Assembly (NCBI RefSeq): GCF_003054245.1
Contig: NZ_QBKR01000005.1
Location: 62,001 to 126,000 of the forward strand
Reading direction: 5' to 3'
Origin: Melghirimyces profundicolus
GTDB taxonomy: Bacteria > Bacillota > Bacilli > Thermoactinomycetales > DSM-45169
DNA length: 64,000 nt
Within the stretch, counting starts at the first letter, position 1, and the number at the start of each line of letters is the position of its first letter. Below are positions 58,608 through 64,000 of the stretch, piece by piece. The notes beneath the pieces were generated by a model. It saw only the letters and a program-made list of their open reading frames with translations. It was not told where the DNA came from and made no database searches. A program made the translations under genes and the position numbers.

Positions 58608-60473
58608 ATGGTCGCAAATGCGTGGATAATCCCCCTCTTTCCCCTGATCGCGTTTCTGATCCTCCTGGCTGGCCGGAACGCCTTCAGCCAAAATACAGCA
58701 GCCTGGGTGGGAAGCGTCGCGGCATTGTTGTCCCTGGGCTCCTCGGCGGCCGTACTCATGGAACGGCTGGGCGGTTCGGACTCCCTTGCCGGTCTGGAAT
58801 GGCTGTCCTTCGGGGAAACGACGATCCGTTTCGGGATCGAGGTCAATCAGCTGAATGCGTTGATGTTGTTGATCGTGAGTGGAGTCAGCTTCCTTGTGCA
58901 GGTGTATTCCGCTGGTTATATGAAAGGAGACGGACGGGTTTCCGTCTTTTACGCCTATCTGGGTCTGTTCACCTTTTCCATGCTGGGACTCGTGATTTCT
59001 CCCAATCTGCTTCAGCTCTATCTTTTCTGGGAATTGGTCGGTGTCTGTTCCTTCCTTTTGATCGGTTTCTGGTATTTCAAACCGGAAGCGAAGCGGGCGG
59101 CCAAAAAGGCGTTCATCGTCACCCGGATCGGAGATATCGGCCTTTTCATCGCGGTGATCCTCACCTTCATCCATGCGGGGAGCTTTGAACTGGCCCAAGT
59201 GTTTGATGCGGTGAAGGCCGGGGAGATTCCTCCGGGAACGGTTACCTTGATCGCTCTGCTGATTTTTGTGGGAGCCGTGGGGAAATCCGGTCAGTTTCCT
59301 TTACATACTTGGCTGCCCGATGCCATGGAAGGCCCCACGCCTGTCAGTGCTCTGATCCATGCGGCCACGATGGTGGCGGCGGGGGTTTATCTGGTGGCCC
59401 GCACGTTCCCCGTTTTTGAAGCCTCACCCGCCGCGATGAATGCAGTGGCTTGGACCGGGGCGTTCACGGCGATTTTCGCCGCCAGCATCGGACTGGTCCA
59501 GAACGACATCAAACGGGTGCTGGCCTATTCCACGGTCAGTCAACTGGGCTACATGATGTTGGCATTGGGCTCCGCGGGTTACGCAGCGGGGGTTTTCCAC
59601 CTGATGACACACGCCTTTTTCAAGGCGCTCCTGTTTCTGGCTGCGGGTGCGGTGATCGTGGCCCTTCATCATGAGCAGGATATCCGCAGGATGGGGGGAT
59701 TGTGGGAGACCCACCGTACTGTGGGTTGGTTCTTTCTGACCGGGTGCCTGGCCATTTCCGGTATCCCTCCCTTTGCCGGCTTCTTCTCCAAGGATGAGAT
59801 TCTGCTCGCGGCGTTTCACGACGGTCGGACAGGGGTCTTTCTCGTGGGAGTCGTGACGGCGTTTCTCACCTCATTTTACATGTTCCGCCTTTTCTTCCTT
59901 GTCTTCCGGGGTGAACGAAGGATGGAAGCAAAGAAGGTGGGCCCCGTGCCCCGGGTGATGATTTGGCCCATGGGGATTCTGGCCCTGCTGTCGGTCCTCG
60001 GCGGATTCGTCGAATACCCCGGTCATGGATTGAGCCGTTGGCTGTCGGAGGGATCAGGGATTGTGCCGGCAGCAGAGGGAGAAGCCTCGTTCCTGGTGCC
60101 GCTGTTTTCCACGGTGGTCTCTCTGACGGGGATCGTTCTTGCCTGGGCCATGTACGACAATAAAAGCCTTCCCCGCGACTTCTTCTCCCGGCCGTTGCCC
60201 TGGACCTGGCGCTTGCTGCACCGGAAATATTACGTGGATGAAGCTTACGGGAAAGTGATTGTTACGCCTTACGGCTGGCTGGGGCATTTTCTGGCGGGCT
60301 TTGATCGGTACATCGTCGGGGGTGCGGTACGCGCGGTCGTCAAGGGGGTACTCCTGACAGGGGCACTGGTGACGGGGATTCAGAACGGCCAGGCTCAAAC
60401 CTACGCCCTGGTGAGCGTGATCGGTCTGGTTCTGTTGATCGTTGGCCTGACGGCGGGGAGGTTGTTCGGATGA
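58608..60473 (+). CDS. nuoL: NADH-quinone oxidoreductase subunit L
   Basis: This 621-residue subunit is the distal antiporter-like proton pump. FWELVGVCSFLLIGFWYFKPEAKRAAKKAF, the lysine-bearing GKSGQFPLHTWLPDAMEGPTPVSALIHAATMV, and DIKRVLAYSTVSQLGYMMLALG are diagnostic and uninterrupted. The C-terminal lateral helix region is present (RKYYVDEAYGKVIVTP). ATG 58608 follows AAGGAAGAAGGACGGGTGATCCC. The end overlaps nuoM by 4 bases. Confidence 0.97.
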   Translation: MVANAWIIPLFPLIAFLILLAGRNAFSQNTAAWVGSVAALLSLGSSAAVLMERLGGSDSLAGLEWLSFGETTIRFGIEVNQLNALMLLIVSGVSFLVQVYSAGYMKGDGRVSVFYAYLGLFTFSMLGLVISPNLLQLYLFWELVGVCSFLLIGFWYFKPEAKRAAKKAFIVTRIGDIGLFIAVILTFIHAGSFELAQVFDAVKAGEIPPGTVTLIALLIFVGAVGKSGQFPLHTWLPDAMEGPTPVSALIHAATMVAAGVYLVARTFPVFEASPAAMNAVAWTGAFTAIFAASIGLVQNDIKRVLAYSTVSQLGYMMLALGSAGYAAGVFHLMTHAFFKALLFLAAGAVIVALHHEQDIRRMGGLWETHRTVGWFFLTGCLAISGIPPFAGFFSKDEILLAAFHDGRTGVFLVGVVTAFLTSFYMFRLFFLVFRGERRMEAKKVGPVPRVMIWPMGILALLSVLGGFVEYPGHGLSRWLSEGSGIVPAAEGEASFLVPLFSTVVSLTGIVLAWAMYDNKSLPRDFFSRPLPWTWRLLHRKYYVDEAYGKVIVTPYGWLGHFLAGFDRYIVGGAVRAVVKGVLLTGALVTGIQNGQAQTYALVSVIGLVLLIVGLTAGRLFG

Positions 60474-61996
60474 TGGAGAGTTTTTTCAATGTTCTTCCCA
60501 CCTGGTTGGTTTTTTCGCCCCTTTTGGGTGTGGTCGCCCTGTTGCTGATTCCGGGGAAAAAGGCCGGTTGGCTGAAGGCAGCGGGTCTGTTCGGTACGCT
60601 GCCTCCCCTGGTCCTTTCCCTGTTGTTGTACGGTCGCTTCGACCCGGCGGCAAAAGGGGTCCAATTTGAGCAATCCATTTTGTGGTTTCAGATCCCCCTT
60701 CCCCAATCCCCGCCCTGGGAGATCACCTTTCACCTCGGTGCAGACGGCCTGTCGCTTCCCTTAACGGTGATGGCGACGCTGGTATCCGCGCTCGCCGCCT
60801 GCGCTTCCCTTCCCATCCGGAAGCGCCAAAAGGAGTACTTCCTTCTTTTTCTATTTTTGGAGATGGGGATGTTGGGAGTGTTTCTGGCCCGGAATCTCTT
60901 TCTTTTCTTCCTGTTTTTCGAAATGACGCTGATCACCCTGTACTTTCTCATCGGGATCTGGGGTTACGTCGACAGGGAGAAGGCGGCCAACCGGTTTTTG
61001 CTTTATAACGGATTGGGTTCGGCTTTTTTGCTGCTGGGTGTGATCGGTCTGTTCGTCCTCTTCCAGTCGCTGGACTACAACCGGCTTCAGGAACTGGCCA
61101 ACGACCCGCAGACGCGAAGGATGTTGTCCGGCGGTCCGGTCAGCCCCATCGTATGGGGGATCTTCCTGTGCTTCGTGCTCGCCTTCGGGATTAAACTTCC
61201 CGTCTTCCCCTTTCACACCTGGATGCTCAAGGTGCACACGGAGGCTTCTCCCGCCGTGGTGATGATTCATTCCGGTGTGCTTCTGAAAATGGGAGCCTAC
61301 GGCTTGATCCGGTTCGGGGTGGAGCTTTTCCCGGATCAAGTCCGGGCTTCCGCCGTCCTGCTGGCTGTACTCGGTTTGATCAACATTCTTTACGGGGCGG
61401 TGCTGGCGTTTGTCCAGGAGGATCTGAAACGGGTGCTGGCATACTCCAGTGTCAGCCATATGGGGATCATTCTGTTCGGCATTGCTGCCCTGAATGCACC
61501 GGGCCTGACCGGAGCCGTGTTTCAGGCGGTTTCCCACGGTTTTATCTCCGCTCTCCTCTTCTTCTTCATCGGGAGTCTGTATGAACGGACGGGGACCACC
61601 CGGATCGGAGAGCTGGGCGGACTGGCTCGACAGGCTCCGGTCCTGACGGGGATTTTCCTGGCAGGAGGGATGGCGCTTTTGGGGTTGCCCGGCATGTCGG
61701 GGTTCATCTCGGAGTTCCTGGCCTTTCTCGGGCTGTTCCAGAAACAACCGGGGCTGGCCGCCGCGGGAACCCTCGGTTTGGTCCTGGCAGCGGTTTATAC
61801 ACTCCGCGCCGTGCTCAAAACCGGTTTCGGCCCGCTCGCGGAGCACCTGTCGAAAACGGTGGACACCCGGCCTTCGGAGGCCCTTCCCATGTTGACCCTG
61901 TTAGCCTGTATCATTTTGATCGGGGTTTGGCCCAATGTCCTGGGAGAGCCGATGCAAACCACATTGCAGACCATTGTGTCTAGGATCGGAGGGTAG
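60470..61996 (+). CDS. nuoM: NADH-quinone oxidoreductase subunit M
   Basis: This 508-residue subunit is an antiporter-like pump with about 14 helices. FFEMTLITLYFLIGIWGYVDREKAANRFLLYNG, FAFGIKLPVFPFHTWMLKVHTEASPAVVMIHSGVLLKMGAYGLIRFG (both across consecutive segments), and DLKRVLAYSSVSHMGIILFG carry the key Glu and Lys residues. ATG 60470 overlaps nuoL (ATGA). The final gene, nuoN, starts 4 bases after its stop. Confidence 0.97.
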   Translation: MMESFFNVLPTWLVFSPLLGVVALLLIPGKKAGWLKAAGLFGTLPPLVLSLLLYGRFDPAAKGVQFEQSILWFQIPLPQSPPWEITFHLGADGLSLPLTVMATLVSALAACASLPIRKRQKEYFLLFLFLEMGMLGVFLARNLFLFFLFFEMTLITLYFLIGIWGYVDREKAANRFLLYNGLGSAFLLLGVIGLFVLFQSLDYNRLQELANDPQTRRMLSGGPVSPIVWGIFLCFVLAFGIKLPVFPFHTWMLKVHTEASPAVVMIHSGVLLKMGAYGLIRFGVELFPDQVRASAVLLAVLGLINILYGAVLAFVQEDLKRVLAYSSVSHMGIILFGIAALNAPGLTGAVFQAVSHGFISALLFFFIGSLYERTGTTRIGELGGLARQAPVLTGIFLAGGMALLGLPGMSGFISEFLAFLGLFQKQPGLAAAGTLGLVLAAVYTLRAVLKTGFGPLAEHLSKTVDTRPSEALPMLTLLACIILIGVWPNVLGEPMQTTLQTIVSRIGG

Positions 61997-61999
61997 GGG

Positions 62000-63511
62000 A
62001 TGGAAAAATACTTCCTGGATTACAACTGGACCGTCATGGCCCCGGAATTGATCATTCTTTCCGCTGCCGCCCTGCTTTCCATCCTCGATCTCTTGCTGAA
62101 AGAAGAAGCGGACCGGCGAGTCCTCGGCTGGATCGGGATCCTGGCGGTGGCGGCAGCGGGTGTCTTCGCGGGCTCGGCCGTGGGGAACCCGCCCTATGAG
62201 ATCCTTTCCGAAACCTACCGGGTGGATGATTTTGCGCTGGTTTTCAAGCTCATCCTGCTGGCGGGAACCGCTCTGGTGCTTCTCGCCTCCCTCAGGGAAA
62301 TCCGATTGGAGGGAGAAAGGGCGCAGGGGGAATACGTTTACCTTCTCCTGACCGCCTTGCTCGGGGGGATGATCCTCACCTCTTCCGCCGACCTGATCAC
62401 CCTGTTTGTGGGACTGGAGTTGCTGAGCCTTTCCTCCTACATCCTGGCGGGAATTCGTCGCAAACGGCCGGATTCCAATGAAGCGGCCTGGAAATACGTG
62501 GTGACCGGCGGGATGTCTTCCGCTTTTATCCTGTACGGCATGTCGTTTGTCTACGGACTGACGGGGACGACCAACCTCTACATGGCCCGGCAACGGCTTT
62601 TTGAAGCTTATCATGAGGGATACGAATCGTTTGTGCTCCTGTCTCTCTTCTTTATGCTTCTCGGGTTTGGTTTTAAAGTGTCCTCAGCCCCTTTTCACAT
62701 GTGGGCACCGGACGTGTACCAGGGCTCCCCCACTCCGGTGACGGCTTTTTTGGCCGCGGTTTCCAAGACGGCGGCTTTCGCTTTCGTCCTGCGCGTTCTG
62801 TTGGCGACCTACCTGTTTCTGTTGCAGGCAGGGCCATGGATGGAACTGGTGGCACCGGCCCTTCTGACGGTGTCCGCCGCCTCCATGGTGGTGGGAAACA
62901 CGGCGGCTCTCCGACAGATCCGTACCAAACGGATGATGGCGTATTCCAGCGTGGCCCATGCCGGATATCTCCTCGTTCCGGTGGCGACGGCGGCCGGCGG
63001 GATGCTGTTTGAAAGCACGGTTTACTATCTGATGGCGTACCTGATGATGACGCTGGGCGCTTTTACGGTCCTGATGATGGTGGAACGGGATGCGGGGGTC
63101 GAAGATCTTGCCGCCTTCAGCGGGCTTTCCCGCCGATCCCCGTTGGCTGCCGCGGCGATGACCGTCTTTTTGGTCTCTTTGGCCGGAATTCCCGTCACCG
63201 CCGGTTTCTTCGGCAAGTTTTACATCCTGACCCATGCAGTGACGGCGCGGGATTTTTGGATTGCAGCCGTCATGCTGGTCACCACGGTGATCTCCTATTA
63301 CTACTATTTCGGAGTCATCCGCATGATGTATTTCCGGTCCCCTGCTTCTCCGAAAAAGGTTCCCATCTCTCCGGGAGCGACGGCGGTGATTGTGCTCACC
63401 CTTGTCGGAACCCTTCTTCTCGGCTTCTTCCCTCAGTTTGCCCTGGATTTCCTGGAGCGGCTGGATTGGACGTCCGTGCTGCATCCCGCAGGGGGGGCGG
63501 CCGGGAACTGA
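62000..63511 (+). CDS. nuoN: NADH-quinone oxidoreductase subunit N
   Basis: This last subunit of the operon has 503 residues. FVGLELLSLSSYILAGIRRKRPDSNEAAWKYVVTGGMSSAFILYG and FGFKVSSAPFHMWAPDVYQGSPTPVTAFLAAVSKTAAFAF segments contain the conserved Glu and Lys of the pump, and KRMMAYSSVAHAGYLLV follows. ATG 62000 follows GGATCGGAGGGTAGGGG. No nuoEFG genes are present, as in the 11-subunit complex I of other Bacillales, but nuoD is also absent here. Confidence 0.97.
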   Translation: MEKYFLDYNWTVMAPELIILSAAALLSILDLLLKEEADRRVLGWIGILAVAAAGVFAGSAVGNPPYEILSETYRVDDFALVFKLILLAGTALVLLASLREIRLEGERAQGEYVYLLLTALLGGMILTSSADLITLFVGLELLSLSSYILAGIRRKRPDSNEAAWKYVVTGGMSSAFILYGMSFVYGLTGTTNLYMARQRLFEAYHEGYESFVLLSLFFMLLGFGFKVSSAPFHMWAPDVYQGSPTPVTAFLAAVSKTAAFAFVLRVLLATYLFLLQAGPWMELVAPALLTVSAASMVVGNTAALRQIRTKRMMAYSSVAHAGYLLVPVATAAGGMLFESTVYYLMAYLMMTLGAFTVLMMVERDAGVEDLAAFSGLSRRSPLAAAAMTVFLVSLAGIPVTAGFFGKFYILTHAVTARDFWIAAVMLVTTVISYYYYFGVIRMMYFRSPASPKKVPISPGATAVIVLTLVGTLLLGFFPQFALDFLERLDWTSVLHPAGGAAGN

Positions 63512-63512
63512 C

Positions 63513-63553
63513 ACACAAAAAACCTCTTCCGCAAGGAAGGGGTTTTTTGTGTG
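63513..63553. terminator. Bidirectional terminator between nuoN and the minus-strand gene
   Basis: ACACAAAAAACCTCTTCC pairs with GGAAGGGGTTTTTTGTGT around GCAA, giving A and T tracts on both sides. It starts directly at the nuoN stop. Confidence 0.9.
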
Positions 63554-63628
63554 TTGGTAAGGGGGATGAAGTATTTGCATACCAAGTGATTGGCTTTTGG
63601 CCGGGAACCAATGCTCTTCTTTGATGAT

Positions 63629-63985
63629 TCAGACGAAAGGAGAGCGGCTTGCGAAAAACGGGTAGATCCGGTGCAGCGCCGCTTCGGTTACGGCAAGGAT
63701 CAACCCCACCGTCAAGGCGGTGCCGGAATCGACAAAAGCAGGCGGAAAGAGGTATTGAAGGGTGTACAGCAACAGGGAAAAAGCGAAGAGATCCACCAAT
63801 GCCGCGGTGGTGGAGCTGTGATCGGGGAGCAGACGCCGGTCCAGCCAGACCCCGGCGACAGTCAGGATAAAGGAAACGGCCAGCAACCGGGACGGGGACT
63901 CCCAAGTCATACTGTCCGCGAAGAGATCGGCGGATAGAATCACGCAAAGAGCCGTGGCCCATTTCAGAGCGGTGTACAAAATCAT
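63629..63985 (-). CDS. DUF2512-like four-helix membrane protein
   Basis: This small membrane protein of 118 residues has four hydrophobic segments (about 4-22, 33-49, 62-80, 88-106). The middle part AVSFILTVAGVWLDRRLLPDHSSTTAALVDLFAF resembles the DUF2512 (YndM-like) family of Bacillales, in which a D-x-LP segment precedes the third helix. Function is unknown. The minus-strand start at 63985 is preceded by GGGGAGGACCCC. It converges on nuoN with a shared terminator. Confidence 0.65.
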   Translation of the reverse strand: MILYTALKWATALCVILSADLFADSMTWESPSRLLAVSFILTVAGVWLDRRLLPDHSSTTAALVDLFAFSLLLYTLQYLFPPAFVDSGTALTVGLILAVTEAALHRIYPFFASRSPFV

Positions 63986-64000
63986 GGGGTCCTCCCCTTC

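Overview
The window is a chromosomal segment of a GC-rich, endospore-forming, respiring Gram-positive bacterium of the Bacillales type. Evidence for this is spo0F and spoIIR, the delta subunit of RNA polymerase (rpoE), strong AGGAGG-type ribosome binding sites with frequent TTG and GTG starts, and a gene order from fadF/rpoE/pyrG/spo0F/fba/tal/murA/glpX/rho/rpmE/tdk/prfA/prmC/spoIIR/ywlB-G/glyA/upp to atp that follows the Bacillus subtilis ywj-ywl-atp region. High GC, an 11-subunit-type nuo cluster and lysine-fermentation genes point to a Thermoactinomycetaceae-like organism. That family placement is inference.

Layout. 1-5.8 kb: the end of a lysine 2,3-aminomutase gene (kamA) followed by kamB, kamC, kamD and kamE, i.e. 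adenosylcobalamin-dependent lysine 5,6-aminomutase with its dedicated reactivase. 5.8-7.9 kb: an accessory stretch with a dispersed repeat, a small zinc-ribbon protein and a 5'-truncated flavoprotein pseudogene. 7.9-12 kb: fadF and an unusual DnaJ-membrane-VanW fusion. 12-21.7 kb: an acyl-CoA operon (thiolase, 3-hydroxybutyryl-CoA dehydrogenase, two acyl-CoA dehydrogenases, MeaB, a TetR regulator, and the fused isobutyryl-CoA mutase IcmF). 21.8-34.7 kb: rpoE, pyrG with a CTP-sensing type leader, spo0F followed without a terminator by the lysine-pathway genes kal and kce, then fba, tal, murA, glpX, rho, a LysM/M23 peptidase, rpmE and tdk. 34.7-46.6 kb: a lipoprotein, a CPBP membrane protease, prfA, prmC, spoIIR, the ywl genes, glyA and upp. 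46.9-54.3 kb: the complete F1Fo ATP synthase operon. 54.5-63.5 kb: a complex I operon nuoABC-HIJKLMN that lacks nuoD. 63.6-64 kb: a DUF2512-like membrane protein on the minus strand.

How it works together. KamA and KamDE convert lysine to 3,5-diaminohexanoate. The dehydrogenase Kdd is not in the window. Kce and Kal then yield acetoacetate and crotonyl-CoA. Thiolase, the hydroxybutyryl-CoA dehydrogenase, the acyl-CoA dehydrogenases and FadF can handle the C4 acyl-CoA products, and IcmF can interconvert butyryl- and isobutyryl-CoA. Electrons would pass to quinone through FadF and to the respiratory chain, ATP synthase sits beside it, and the whole suggests aerobic use of a pathway best known from fermenters.

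The most notable observations are the missing nuoD, a family of about 100-210 bp palindromic intergenic repeats (five copies plus a fragment), the DnaJ-VanW fusion, the spo0F-kal-kce arrangement, and several candidate cre and operator sites. No tRNA, rRNA, CRISPR array or insertion sequence was recognised.
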